This document shows positions 26,101 through 33,200 of a stretch of DNA of 64,000 nucleotides, piece by piece (within the stretch, counting starts at the first letter, position 1; every line of letters begins with the position of its first letter). The notes below the pieces were generated by a model. It worked only from the letters and a program-made list of their open reading frames with translations. It did no database searches and was not told where the DNA came from. Source of the DNA: Tubiluchus corallicola (taxonomy: Eukaryota > Priapulida > Priapulimorpha > Priapulimorphida > Tubiluchidae); NCBI GenBank assembly GCA_030141605.1, contig JAQGDQ010000195.1:182001-246000 (forward strand), given 5' to 3'. Position numbers and translations under genes: made by a program.

Positions 26101-26922
26101 TTGCAATGACCTCTTCACAGCAGCTGCTTTAAAGCAAATGTCCTCATAAACAGTAATGAAAAAATTGGATCAGCAAAATAAGCTGCACAGAACAGTGTTT
26201 TGTATCTTGAATGAAATGCAACAAGTGTGCCATTTTCAACCAAATGGGCATTAATTCAAAATGGAAGATGGACGCTAAATATGAATAATATTAATTAACT
26301 AGTAGCTGCTGTTAGTTGTTAAAAATGTTGAAAAACATAGCCCTCAGTGTTCTGAAAATAAACTGGCTGGAAATGAATTGATGCAATGGAGTTCGTAAGC
26401 CACAACGTGATTAAGTAACTGTCTCACATTCTCGCCGTGCTTTACTCCCATGTAATTATCACTGTATGTAATAACAACTATATACTATATGCTGAAAAAT
26501 GAAATAAACTTATAAACTTTGAAAATGTGACATTTTAAATTTAGACTACAAAGTACTAAGCCTAAGGTACTGTTTTCAGCATACAAATTCCCTTTACATG
26601 ATTTCCCCCGATTTGATTTATTGTCGGGACCAAAACTCACACACAATTGTGACTAAATACACTACGAACCCGACTACTGTCGCTATTGGTAATGCGCCGG
26701 TAATCAAATACAATACAGTCCCACACTTAATAGGGATTTTATTAATAGGTTTTCGCGACGAAACTATATCTCAAAAAAAGATTAGATCTATACCTTTACG
26801 GTTTCCAGAGAAGAATTTTCCAGAATTACTATTAATTTCTTCTGGAGTTCTGCGCCACGAGTGGTTTTCATGAGCTTTGTGGGCTTTTCCCCAGCATTAT
26901 CACCTTCAATATGCGCCGACAT
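378..26922 (-). CDS. EMG1: EMG1/NEP1 rRNA pseudouridine N1-methyltransferase, six exons
   Basis: Split gene assembled by eye: exons 26794-26922, 21482-21583, 20748-20889, 19935-19993, 2320-2469 and 378-491, all with GT-AG borders and matching phases, giving 231 residues (human EMG1 is 244). EMG1 is a nucleolar SPOUT-fold enzyme that methylates a hypermodified pseudouridine of 18S rRNA and is needed for small-subunit assembly. Conserved blocks seen in order: [96 protein letters not shown]. The Asp of RPDITHQ (residue 73) corresponds to the human residue altered in Bowen-Conradi syndrome. I start at the first in-frame ATG (26922); an open frame continues upstream to a GTG. PDP1 is nested in intron 1 and a BEL retrotransposon in intron 4. 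AATAAA signals on the minus strand lie at 298-303 and 19-24. Confidence 0.95.
492..2319 (-). other. EMG1 intron 5
   Basis: No coding sequence recognised. The only structure I notice is a run of imperfect palindromes built on ATTGCACAAT/ATTGTGCAAT at about 1258-1335. Confidence 0.6.
2320..2469 (-). CDS. EMG1: EMG1 exon 5
   Basis: 150 bp, phase 0 at both ends. Codes [13 protein letters not shown], a divergent loop, then [13 protein letters not shown], the S-adenosylmethionine-binding knot region of the family. Acceptor TTCTTCAG, donor AAG|GTAAAA. Confidence 0.95.
2470..5217 (-). other. EMG1 intron 4, distal part
   Basis: AT-rich intron sequence. Short open frames here (for example 4749-4943 minus) have no recognised relatives. 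Nothing else supported. Confidence 0.5.
5218..6587 (-). repeat. 101-bp minisatellite with trimeric higher-order structure, derived from a LINE tail
   Basis: Thirteen tandem units; the anchor GTCATTTATA recurs at 5228, 5330, 5459, 5560, 5661, 5762, 5863, 5964, 6065, 6168, 6269, 6370 and 6471. The period is 101 bp, with one 102, one 103 and one 129. From 5560 to 6470 three variants alternate (AAAAGCGCTTCACG with CTAAC; GCGCTTCGCATTT with TAAGC; GCGCTTCGCG), so a roughly 303-bp trimer is repeated three times. Units at 5330 and 6471 are longer, with an extra block of about 28 bp. On the minus strand a long unit reads [20 protein letters not shown], the Cys/His motif at the end of non-LTR reverse transcriptases, so the array was seeded by a LINE tail. 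Confidence 0.9.
6588..6840 (-). mobile_element. Degenerate LINE ORF tail next to the minisatellite
   Basis: The minus strand reads, with stops and shifts, [15 protein letters not shown] near 6600-6645, the motif that normally precedes the CxxC...HxxxxC block of LINE C-termini. That block is what the adjacent minisatellite repeats, so order and strand agree. Clade not determined. Confidence 0.6.
6925..7125 (-). other. Unidentified open stretch lacking an ATG
   Basis: A minus frame of about 58 codons without ATG includes [20 protein letters not shown] and [17 protein letters not shown], and has a donor-like CAG|GTTCGT inside. I do not recognise it. It could be a TE fragment or a stray exon; the BEL insertion lies immediately beside it. 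Confidence 0.2.
7150..7154. repeat. Target-site duplication GTTAT, left copy
   Basis: Matches GTTAT at 15233-15237 on the other side of the BEL element; five-base duplications are typical for BEL/Pao. Confidence 0.9.
7155..7581 (-). repeat. BEL/Pao 3' LTR
   Basis: 427-bp terminal repeat, preceded on the minus strand by the polypurine tract. Its outer edge is flanked by target copy GTTAT at 7150-7154. Confidence 0.96.
7582..7591 (-). promoter_or_regulatory. BEL/Pao polypurine tract
   Basis: Minus strand reads AGAGGGGGAG directly before the 3' LTR, the expected plus-strand priming site for an LTR retrotransposon. Confidence 0.85.
7639..12810 (-). CDS. BEL/Pao Gag-Pol polyprotein, 1,723 codons
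   Basis: Intact frame. Order: acidic linker, DUF1759-type Gag domain from about residue 105, Cys/His zinc knuckles at about 325-390 ([14 protein letters not shown] among them), aspartic protease (DSGS near 452), reverse transcriptase ([13 protein letters not shown] near 787, catalytic YVDD near 866), RNase H (SDAS near 1047), integrase HHCC zinc finger (about 1355-1400), DDE core with Asp near 1437, Asp near 1498 in DHGTN and Glu near 1547 in GGCWERM, and a DUF5641-type tail (about 1610-1700). All catalytic residues appear present, so the enzyme portion looks undamaged. The upstream Gag frame is cut off by one stop, so this copy may not be autonomous. Confidence 0.95.
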   Translation of the reverse strand: MLEAEERVLAKFEVDEKVEEEEKKELPSLLAYKRDETKRWVEMCEEAVRQPNHSSQGSAPISTRCCGCDNRCDDVCHAHSEGNKTHTGEISRQINSESASLPKVEMMYFDGDPLKFHLFIKTFEHAVERVSVDNHANLLRLLHYCTGRARKVVESCLLMPPNEAYAKAKKMLYERFGNSYNIVESWLTQIRETKAVKGREELMHFADDLRMAQGILGSINKREEINNQTNLLCILEKLPIYLQTRWKTEAYKIRMSQERSPTIDDVVHFVETAALEANDPVFGNLGYIDRERKETQKLTTRKDAKASYQTSFLSKIAGESKRSTCSICTGEHFITECADFNAMKPEERLELAREKRLCFKCLKPNHSSYECRMSKRCNVCQRSHSTFLHLSKFKQGRQDDEDSDMREASSKCSVQNGYVERYTVRKRIILPVVKVLVQSQKQRMPLETLAFLDSGSTNTFCTEELAAKLGVDGKDVALSLTTLERENSEFTAKVVSLQVMSMEKDECITLPEVYTRPSLRLKGETLPELKDLKKWPHLQDIPLTSGGLGEPEVGLLIGQDVPIAMIPLEVRTGPRGAPWASRTILGWALNGPIGYTSSKAIISNYVQATADLDSIVAQFWQMEMCEDENHYSKEDVKVIKLWEDSVTLTEDNHYQLPIPFRSENPELPNNLPVVQSMLQGLKNKLQRDNALLEKYTAEISNKLNKGYAEEINAKGVNGRPGKIWYLPHFAVRNTNKPDKTRIVFNCAVQFAGTTLNRNVMQGPVLTNKLIGVLLRFRENQIALMADIECMFHQVKVPAEDRDVLRFLWWENGCLNTEPKVYRMTVHTFGGIWCPNVAAFALQSVAKHNRHLYDENIIQTLLKDFYVDDCLTSTVNEEKAKHMRQKLTDLLARGGFRLTKWCNNSRSVLESIPEEERGKGVKNLDLEAHTLPVERALGIFWDMEIDQFKIHVNQRQKPLTRRGLLSVVSSVYDPAGIISPFVLRAKLMFQEETRLRKAWDEPLEEHTARKWKVWQEELMTLENMKVARCLKPEHFGTVNNTQLHHFSDASEVAFGTVSYVRFENNDGKVHVSFILGKSRLAPMRGMTIPRLELSAAMLSARVDHMLRQEFNMHIDESIFWTDSSIVLGYLNNEVARYKTFVANRLAVIQELTSPQQWHHLPGADNPADDATRGIAALDLVKESRWINGPTFLKGKREQWPKIGDSIKGKDVSDDSEIKKSPMVVYTSKAVEKDDNVIDMLCEHYSNLHRLKRCVAYLLRLKRLLRDKVLKRVRTMSKHAALSLKELMEAEEEIIRHVQYIHFKEELTGQNVLKTSHLYQLDPQKSDKGILVVGGRLAKAPLAKQAKHPIILPKDHVFSRLVVRHYHEENCHAGCNYTMSVVRGKFWIIGLRTIARKVIKDCRRCRHLYAPTLGQKMADLPSDRVSRDSVFSSVGVDCFGPFWVKRGRTSAKRYGCLFTCMAVRSIHLEVLFDMTTDSFVNALFRFISRRGKPNVIRSDHGTNIVGADRELQKAMLGWNHQNITSQLHQRNIEWEYNPPAASHMGGCWERMIRSVRRILVHLLDGQTLDDEGLSTVFCLTEAIINGRPLTPISDDPKDAEPLTPNHLLLAHNAASLPRGVFSESDRYRRKWRHIQHLVNVFWSRWTREYLSSLQQRNKWTVPKRNLKINDVVLVKETTPRNLWPLGKVEQVHVGEDGLVRSATLKVKAGFLERPIHKLCLLEGAD
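12829..13488 (-). CDS. BEL/Pao Gag N-terminal frame, ends at an in-frame TAA
   Basis: 219 codons from ATG at 13488; the frame is open back to a GTG at 13512. The product is highly charged and probably coiled-coil (residues about 45-110 and 170-219, rich in Lys, Glu, Gln, Leu), as usual for the amino end of BEL Gag. It stops at TAA (12829-12831), and the same frame resumes after it, six codons before the next ATG at 12810. So one stop codon separates it from the large frame. It is either a point mutation in this copy or a suppressible stop; which one cannot be told from a single copy. Confidence 0.85.
   Translation of the reverse strand: MEKDLFKPKADLSAEAIGFEKSVEQGDKEQTLGGDDCPAYLQECKRRLSTQQGRLTKKINYLMKNLQEWKQDELLLKQAELENIVTDYKNSFEDCYAAVRECNGNPDKIAKMREGYKFVMGNVNEMHAKINSCLKPIQDEHDQSHSKDNHSIAGSSGKLSYKSVSSVASARAMVAAKRAALQAKASIMEKMRNLELCEYQRRAKAEKEQRLYQMKMSEL
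13489..14805 (-). other. BEL/Pao untranslated leader
   Basis: About 1.3 kb between 5' LTR and first Gag ATG. No long frame and no TGG-initiated primer site at the LTR border; a TGG occurs only about 24 bases in. Confidence 0.6.
14806..15232 (-). repeat. BEL/Pao 5' LTR
   Basis: 427-bp terminal repeat, 5' with respect to the element's minus-strand coding direction. Same sequence as 7155-7581 by eye. Confidence 0.96.
15233..15237. repeat. Target-site duplication GTTAT, right copy
   Basis: Partner of 7150-7154. Removing the element and one copy restores a continuous EMG1 intron. Confidence 0.9.
15238..17267 (-). other. EMG1 intron 4, central part
   Basis: AT-rich, no gene recognised. It contains one copy of the dispersed repeat R (15930-16430), listed separately. 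Confidence 0.5.
15930..16430 (-). repeat. Dispersed repeat R, copy 1
   Basis: About 500 bp shared with 32815-32960, 45590-45925, 47180-47620 and 60130-60385. Signature (reversed here): GGTGAGTCAGTGGTGCACAC, then a GCCGTTTTACCA-type block, then ACATAAGTCTTTCAAACAG. Copies are clearly diverged. No long frame; I see no convincing terminal repeats, so class is unknown. Confidence 0.75.
17268..17420. repeat. (AATAC)n microsatellite
   Basis: About 150 bp of near-perfect AATAC pentamer with some AATAT variants at the right end. It continues past the inverted-repeat element as a short block at 17938-17960. Confidence 0.95.
17421..17932. mobile_element. MITE-like element with terminal inverted repeats, inside the pentamer repeat
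   Basis: The left end GTGTGCTTGCA...CAAAATCGTCCATA and the right end are inverted copies (about 30 bp, imperfect; the right end has the GACGATTTTG block doubled). Both sides abut AATAC repeat. No transposase frame, about 512 bp. A TAT/ATA flank may be the target duplication. Superfamily unknown. Confidence 0.65.
17933..19934 (-). other. EMG1 intron 4, proximal part
   Basis: Residual AATAC pentamers at 17938-17960, then AT-rich sequence in which I see no exon or repeat family. Confidence 0.5.
19935..19993 (-). CDS. EMG1: EMG1 exon 4
   Basis: 59-bp exon coding (V)[19 protein letters not shown]. Acceptor TTGTAG|TG and donor AAG|GTGAGT. The following intron is about 17.5 kb and contains the BEL element. 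Confidence 0.94.
19994..20747 (-). other. EMG1 intron 3
   Basis: About 750 bp, no recognised content. Confidence 0.7.
20748..20889 (-). CDS. EMG1: EMG1 exon 3
   Basis: 142 bp. It codes [17 protein letters not shown], then the strand [13 protein letters not shown] and the highly conserved [16 protein letters not shown]. The donor is ATGG|GTAAGC, phase 1. Confidence 0.95.
20890..21481 (-). other. EMG1 intron 2
   Basis: About 590 bp, no recognised content. Confidence 0.7.
21482..21583 (-). CDS. EMG1: EMG1 exon 2
   Basis: 102 bp, phase 0 at both ends, too short to stand out as an open frame. It encodes [11 protein letters not shown] to RPDITHQ (residues 44-77). Acceptor TTGTAG|GCT and donor CAG|GTAAAT are good splice sites. 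Confidence 0.94.
23171..23194. repeat. (TA)n microsatellite
   Basis: Uninterrupted TA dinucleotides flanked by further AT-only sequence. Confidence 0.9.
23951..23956 (-). terminator. Candidate PDP1 polyadenylation signal
   Basis: Minus-strand AATAAA 58 bp beyond the PDP1 stop codon. Confidence 0.5.
24014..25465 (-). CDS. PDP1: Pyruvate dehydrogenase phosphatase catalytic subunit (PDP1-like), intronless coding region
   Basis: 483 residues, nested within EMG1 intron 1 on the same strand. A PP2C-family, metal-dependent Ser/Thr phosphatase; PDPs dephosphorylate the E1 subunit of the mitochondrial pyruvate dehydrogenase complex and reactivate it. Seen: PDP-specific [17 protein letters not shown] (about 38-54) and [11 protein letters not shown], metal-binding GVFDGHGG (about 98-105), [30 protein letters not shown] and the final RDDMTV. 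The basic, hydrophobic, Ser-rich N-terminus (about 30 residues) suits a mitochondrial presequence. I choose the ATG at 25465: the frame upstream to 25516 has only GTG, and TTTCAG at 25467-25472 directly before the ATG looks like a 3' splice site, implying a 5' UTR intron. Length is near the human 537. PDP2 is the alternative paralogue. Confidence 0.93.
   Translation of the reverse strand: MLLTVIPALLKLISKSQLHCFSVRELCITAIYSSPRHSYPKLTPRQVSAILRQNDMSVEIDRECSVKCFECNQLASNQPNEDRRAEAKCLKTPGMLFGVFDGHGGGACAQAVSERLFDYIAVSLLPSNVLEDVVSALSTRDPEPVELLEWYRHENDYYNVELSDLYKHSLERYIDDLKASRGSDDEFDMTIAMQRAASRLDSDIGFEALPTDDVVNVEGLEIAFSGCTACVAHVDGPHLHVANCGDSRAVLGSMDENNQWIAKVLSNDHTTDNPDEVKRIKSQHPSSETSTVIRNERLLGELVPLRAFGDYRYKWPPDTLKSFVKDPKQSHLIVPHNFFTPPYLTAIPEVIYHRLTPRDKFLIIATDGLWEQLSSEKVVTLVGEHMSGRQTLDAFYPNDDELTLGQIDSQLKERLYGLENQAKDHNVASHLIRNSLSLSEHGVDHAKLSTMLSLPREIVRNFRDDMTVTVIYFNIDYLALCPV
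25467..25472 (-). promoter_or_regulatory. Probable 3' splice site of a PDP1 5' UTR intron
   Basis: Minus strand reads ACTCATTTCAG|TATG, placing an acceptor one base before the start codon. It explains why the open frame continues 17 codons upstream without an ATG. The matching donor is not identified. Confidence 0.5.
25519..26793 (-). other. EMG1 intron 1 between exon 1 and PDP1
   Basis: Probably contains the PDP1 promoter and 5' untranslated exon. No clear TATA box or exon seen. Confidence 0.4.
26794..26922 (-). CDS. EMG1: EMG1 exon 1
   Basis: Codes residues 1-43: a charged, poorly conserved N-terminus, then the first beta strand ending [10 protein letters not shown]. The donor reads AAG|GTATAG. 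Phase 0. Confidence 0.92.
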
Positions 26923-27042
26923 CTTTAATTTTTGCTCGTTTGCTTGTTTCACCTTTGCTCGTTTGGTGGCGCTTTTCACAAAATCGGTAATCGATCTATG
27001 GCCGGCTTCAAGACATGAAAGTGTACGAAAAACGATGATATC
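26923..27042. promoter_or_regulatory. Divergent EMG1/GDPD promoter region
   Basis: Only 120 bp separate the EMG1 ATG (minus) from the GDPD ATG (plus), so both 5' UTRs and a shared core promoter must overlap here unless distant untranslated exons exist. The block is less AT-rich than its surroundings. No canonical TATA box facing either gene. Confidence 0.7.
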
Positions 27043-27205
27043 ATGCTTGAAGAAGAGAATAATTCTTTTTTGGTGATAATGGTGGTTGTTGGAGCTTTGT
27101 TTGGTGGTTACATTATAACGTCTGTAATACTGCTAAAGCACCCTACTCTAATACATAAGCGCAAATCCCCGAAGTTTCGTTGTAAACACATTAGTCATAG
27201 AGGAG
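27043..27205 (+). CDS. GDPD exon 1
   Basis: N-terminal transmembrane helix (VIMVVVGALFGGYIITSVIL) and the start of the catalytic motif, KHISHRG. Donor GGAG|GTACAA, phase 1. A seven-codon upstream frame (27015-27038) ends four bases before this ATG. Confidence 0.93.
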
Positions 27206-30200
27206 GTACAATATTTCCTTTCTTAATTATTAATGCTTTGGCCAGCACAATTGAGTTATAGGAGATACGTTGAAAGCGTTATTACCACCCCACTTCCTTG
27301 TATTTTAGTTGGAACAAACCCCCGAGTGAAACGGAGAAGAATAATAACATTAATTTTATAAGATAGATTGAAGATTAAATTTTTTCATCTTTAACCAAAC
27401 AATTTTTGTTCTGTTTTGCTGGGCGTCTATGGTCACCACACTTTACTTATACAAATCAGGCCTCAGTTGATTCCTGACAAGTAATGGTTGAACACATCTT
27501 AACAATTCACATAGTTGTACTAAAATGAAATGAATTCAGTATTAAGTCACATTTTTTCCCTTCAAACAATGTTGAGTGTTGAAGTTTAACTATACAGTAC
27601 GCAGATTTTTTATTTGCTGTTTGTTTTGCTTAGTATTGATTCAAAATTTAACAGACACAATTTTCATTTACAGGTGCCGGAGAAAATTTGGAAAACACGA
27701 TAACAGCTTTCGATCAGTAAGAAAAGTTGTTTGAAAATCTTTCCCCATATAATATTAATATAATGCTAATGTTTAATGTATCGCATTCGTGATAAAATTA
27801 CTAAATTGTTTTTTGTTGTTATAAAGAACAATACTTTAACTAAAGCAACTCATTGTTTTTCAAGATTTCCCCTATTGCATAATGGATTTTTCCTTTTCCA
27901 CAGAATAAATCGGAAGTGGTTCTACCAAGCCACTGGCATAGCAGTGTCTAGTTTTTTGCTGTATTACTGCTGTGATTACCTGTCTTGAGGGCAGATTTCT
28001 TTTATTTTAGAGTTCTGCCTGCCCTATGTCTACAACAGACGTAATGGCTAGATGATGATGATGATGATAGCTAAAATGATGAATATTGCTTGTATTGGAA
28101 TGGGGTTCATGAAAGTTTTTGGCTCCTCGCGCCCAGTAATGGATAGTAAATTTGAATTGACGTTATGTAGGGAAAATCACTTTACTAATTATGTATGATT
28201 GACTGGTTGTGTCTGGCAGGTTTCTGACCAATTTCAAAATGGTTGACTAATATAAGTTCTAACCCATCTATTCTTCTTATCTGCTTACTTGATCTGGCTT
28301 ATTAAATTCAAGCATTTGCACATCAAAATTGTACGTCATTCCATAGTAAGTTTTACAAAGTACCACTTGCTGCTGCTGTCGCCTAGTGTAAGATAATAGT
28401 ATCATTTACGTTTACTTTTTTCTATTTTAGTGCTTTGAGTGTTGGCACTGAGATGCTGGAGATTGACTGCCAGCTGACCAAAGATGGAGAAGTTGTGGTT
28501 TCGCATGATAACAATCTACAGCGTTTGACAGGACAAAATACTTTAATCTCAGATACAAATTACAAAGTAAACATGAAAATTGTGTGCTTCTAAATTCTGT
28601 TAACAGCAGTAATTAAGGGCTTTCACAGAGTGTACGTACATTGGTGCCAGCTCTAGGTTTGTGGCCGGGTGATTTAGACTGTAGAAAATGCTCTGTAATC
28701 TCGTTTGTGGGTTAAAGCCTTGTAGCTGCCATCATCGGAAGATATTTGCTTTAGACACATTTATTGTCATTTTTGTGTGATTATATTGCCTTCCTGTATC
28801 TGCCAGTCATGCTGTGTCAATTCTGTCTGTTAAATGAACACTTGTTATTCCTGCTTCATCAGAACTCCGTTCAATTCTGTCTAGTAAATGAACACCGGTT
28901 GTTCCTACTTCATCAGAACTCCCTTCAATTCTGTCTGTTAAATGAACAACGGTTGTTCCTACTTCATCAGAACTCCCATCAATTCTGTCTGTTAAATGAA
29001 CAACGGTTGTTCCTACTTCATCAGAACTCCCTTCAATTCTATCTGTTAAATGAACAACGGTTGTTCCTACTTCATCAGAACTCACATCAATTCTCTCTGT
29101 TAAATGAACAACGGTTGTTCCTACTTCATCAGAACTCACATCAATTCTGTCTGTTAAATGAACAACGGTTGTTCCTACTTCATCAGAACTCCCTTCAATT
29201 CTGTCTGTTAAATGAACAACGGTTGTTCCTGCTTCATCAGAACTCCCTTCAATTCTGTCTGGTAAATGAACAACAGTTGTTCCTACTTCATCAGAACTCC
29301 CATCAATTCTGTCTGCTAAATGAACAACGGTTGTTCCTACTTCATCAGAACTCCCTTCAATTCTGTCTGGTAAATGAACAACGGTTGTTCCTGCTTTATC
29401 AGAACTCCCATCAATTCTGTCTGTTAAATGAACAACGGTTGTTCCTGCTTCGTCAGAACTCCCATCAATTCTGTCTGTTAAATGAACAACAGTTGTTCCT
29501 GCTTCATCAGAACTCACATCAATTCTGTCTGGTAAATGAACAACAAGTAATGCTAACTAAGTGGGTACTGTTAATGTTATGAGGCATATGTGGGATTGGT
29601 TTGTTATAAAAATATGTATGTAGTAACATTCTTATGGTTTTCAGGATTTGCCATTGTTGAAGCCGCATCTGCCTTTAGAGTTTGATACAAGTATGTTGTT
29701 ATTGTTAGCACATTAACTCCTTCAGGACTGTAGGCATTTGTTGCATTTTGCATGGGTTCATGAAAGCAGTGATTACATTACTTTTGATCATTTTTGTAGG
29801 CTCCTACTCCTCACACAATGCAATGCATGAAAAATTTTATATGAAAGTGCATTTGCTTGCCTTAGACAAATTAAAAATCAAGTTTTGACGAAAAAATGGG
29901 AAAAAGTTTTCGGTAACTGCAGTGTTTGCGCTGTAATGATGTACAGCGTCACTTGTGTGAAATCGGCTAATGTAGAAAACTTCAGCTATCCAGACACAAC
30001 ACTGTGATACACTTTGGCTTCAAGTCTCTTCTTTTAAGGAGAAATTCTTGGCTGATCAGTTGGCTGTTTCTGAAACTCTGTACAACAGACGGTTCTGTTG
30101 GACTGAAGCAAGCACGCTATCAATAAATTGGTGCTTAAAATCACGCAAGTGTACACGAGACTGAGCTACTCAATAGGCTATGTTGAAGTACCTGAAAAGG

Positions 30201-33200
30201 CCGTGGTTTTTTTCTTAATTTTATCCAATTAAATCACTTATAAATGTTTAAACAAATAGCATAGTTGGATAGCCGTGATTCTCCTGAATAGAGCAGTACC
30301 TAATTTGTAATCATTTATCTCTATCTATGCTCATACAGCAGTAGAAATATCATAGGTCTTATAGAACCTACTTTGAATGGTGCGGTTCTGAAGGAGTTAA
30401 TAGTTCTTGTCAGTTGTCGTGGTTACCGTGATTGCTGTCTAGCTGTTACTGTATTTAATTATATGAACTTCTGTGTTTTGCAAAGTCAGTACTTTTATAT
30501 GGCTGAATTTGTATTTGTTGCATTCTTTTGTGATCTTTGTTTGCACGTTAAAGCTTAGAATCAAGAATGATCTTGAATACCATCTTATGTTAAACTCTAT
30601 GTGATGTATGGCATTCTGCTGAACATATTGCATCTTAGTACATTATTTGTATGTATGCTTAAAGGATAAATTAATTTTAAGGGATGTTTTAATAAAATTA
30701 TTCAGTCTTTTGAACTTTCAAAAGCAGTTTTTTTGCAAAAGTGAAATAAAATGCATTTTATTCCATTGCATTTTTTTAGGTTCTCAAAATTTTGAATTTA
30801 TGCTTTATGGTTCACTGCTAAAATGATTTACAGAAACTTATTTTTCCATTTCTAGGATACGTAATCAAAGGGACGGACCGTAAAATTCCTTTGCTAAGAG
30901 AGGTTTTTGAAAAGTATCGAGACGTTCCAATAAACGTTGATATTAAAACACCAAATATTCAGCTCGTTAAAGCTGTAAGTTTTCTTAATATACCTAAACT
31001 GCAGTGAGGTGAGATGGAATTTTGATAAAAGTCCAATTTTGAAATGCAGTTGCAGTAGGGCACCACTAACACAGAATCAAGCTGTATTAGAAATATTCTG
31101 GAAACACCCAATTTTTTCAAGTATGCATAATGACGGCTGCCATTTTCATTTTGTTTAAACTGTAAATGTTTGCAGATGGCAGCCGCGCATGATAGCGTCC
31201 AATAAAAACTTTACCGTCGTTCTGTTTGTTCAGCACAATTAAGTGATTCAGTCAGTTTATGCTCAATCTAGTAGGTTTGTCATTTTACCATAAAATGTTG
31301 TTACAGGCTTTATACGTGCTAACAGGCTTGTTGTACAGCTGTGGTTGGGTCGTTAAAGTGTTGGTGAAAATGTAAATTTGTGCGAAATGAAACAATTTCC
31401 AAACCTCAGACGTGTGAAAGAACCGTTTTTCTTTTATTTGCTAAATACTTTGTCAGAGATTTGTCTTCCTGTCCCAAACCAAACTGTAGTAACATCAGTG
31501 TTGCAGTTTACTTATTGCTACATTCATGCCTCATTATAATGCTCCCCCCCCCCCCCCTTATAATGGCAACCTCACTTAATGCCCATATTTTTCACAAAAC
31601 AAAAATGTCTATGTTTGCATAGACATTTATGTATTAATGCACATCATTATAATGGCCAAATTCGCCTAATGCCAATTTCTCTTGCTGTCCACAGTAGGCA
31701 GTATAAACACATTTGACTGTAACTTTAAAAGCAGCATAGTTATCATTACACTGCATCTCTCTTTCCCTCTGTACAGTTTTTTGGAGTATTTGAACTGCTT
31801 TTTTATACCAGCCACTACGCATGGATAGATGCAAGTCATTATAAAAAACTAACGAAAGTGCACTCTATGTCGTGACATTTTTTGCAGCTTCAGCCTGATG
31901 CTATGTACGAGTTTAATAAAAATAAAGAAGTAAAAATGCATGATTTGGGAACGTATTTTGACGGAGAGAAAAGTCTAAATATTTAAATTGTTAATAAACT
32001 TGACCCAAACAATCATACAAAACTGAAGAAGACTTTTCAAAAAAAAATCAATAATCCTGTAACATTCTACAGCTTTTAAAACGTAAGCAGTAGAACAAAG
32101 AAGTTCCACAACGATGCTTTTTGTATAATGAAATTGTCCATAATCAAGTTCCATGAGCTTTTTATCTGTTTTTCAAGTAATGTTTTGGTTTCTATTTATC
32201 GACCTTGTAATTAACAAATAATGTTGACTTTCCATTGATTCGTTGATTTTCGTTGATTGCTTTCAGGTATCGGCGCTAGTCAAAGAATTCCAAAGAGAAG
32301 CGATAACTGTCTGGGGAAATATAAAACATGATACAGTTTTGCAGTGCAATAAAGAGGTGTGAATTGACTATTTATTTTTGCTGTTTTGTTCTAAAGTTCT
32401 CTAGAGATTACAGGACAATTATTGTTCATTATTTTCACGATTTTACGTTTTAGATAATTAATAGAAAAATCCTCATTTAAATTGTATGTTTCATAACCAC
32501 ATATATGACTGAGATTTAGGTATAATAATAATAATAATAATGTATTTATTTACAAAGAACTCTTTCATTTAAACTTTTTCAAACTTGCTATACAATTAAA
32601 AACATTTAGGTGAAATAATAAAAAAAACTATAGTATGATTAGGCCTATCTATAAATCAAAAACAATTGCAAAACATTCCCGACTTATACATTTGAATACT
32701 ACTTAAAAAGATGAGTTTTCACCTTCCTTTTAATAGAATTTAAATGCCAGCATTCTGTAATTTCATTTGGTAGATTATTCCAACTCTCTGGCACAATAAG
32801 ATTAATAATGTGTTTATTGTGATTCAGTGGTGCAAACTGGGATGGCTATGTACTGCCGTTTTACCAGTGGCGCAAGTATTTTAAATTTTTAGGAATTTTC
32901 TTTAACATTTACGTAAGTCTTTCAAACAGAAAAAGTGTTTGTTGTTTGGTTACGCTGTTATTGTTGCACATAATGGACATATCTAATAGTCCAAACTGTG
33001 TGCCTTTTTTTAAAATTGATTAAAGCAAATTTTAAAGTATATCTCAAAGAACTTTCCGTACAAAATTATATTACGTATTAAAAATAATTTATAAGAACTA
33101 TCCATTTACGAGCAAAATAATGGCAGCAAAGCTAAAATTAGGTAAGAAAACATTGAAGACTATTAACTAATAACATGGAACATTAATAATTTTTTATTGA

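Noticed and set aside
26923..26979. N-terminal extension of EMG1
   Set aside because: The extra 19 codons begin with GTG, not ATG; no in-frame ATG upstream. The first ATG is at 26922.
28764..29582. 272- and 236-codon frames on opposite strands
   Set aside because: Both are produced by the stop-free 54-bp tandem repeat inside a GDPD intron.
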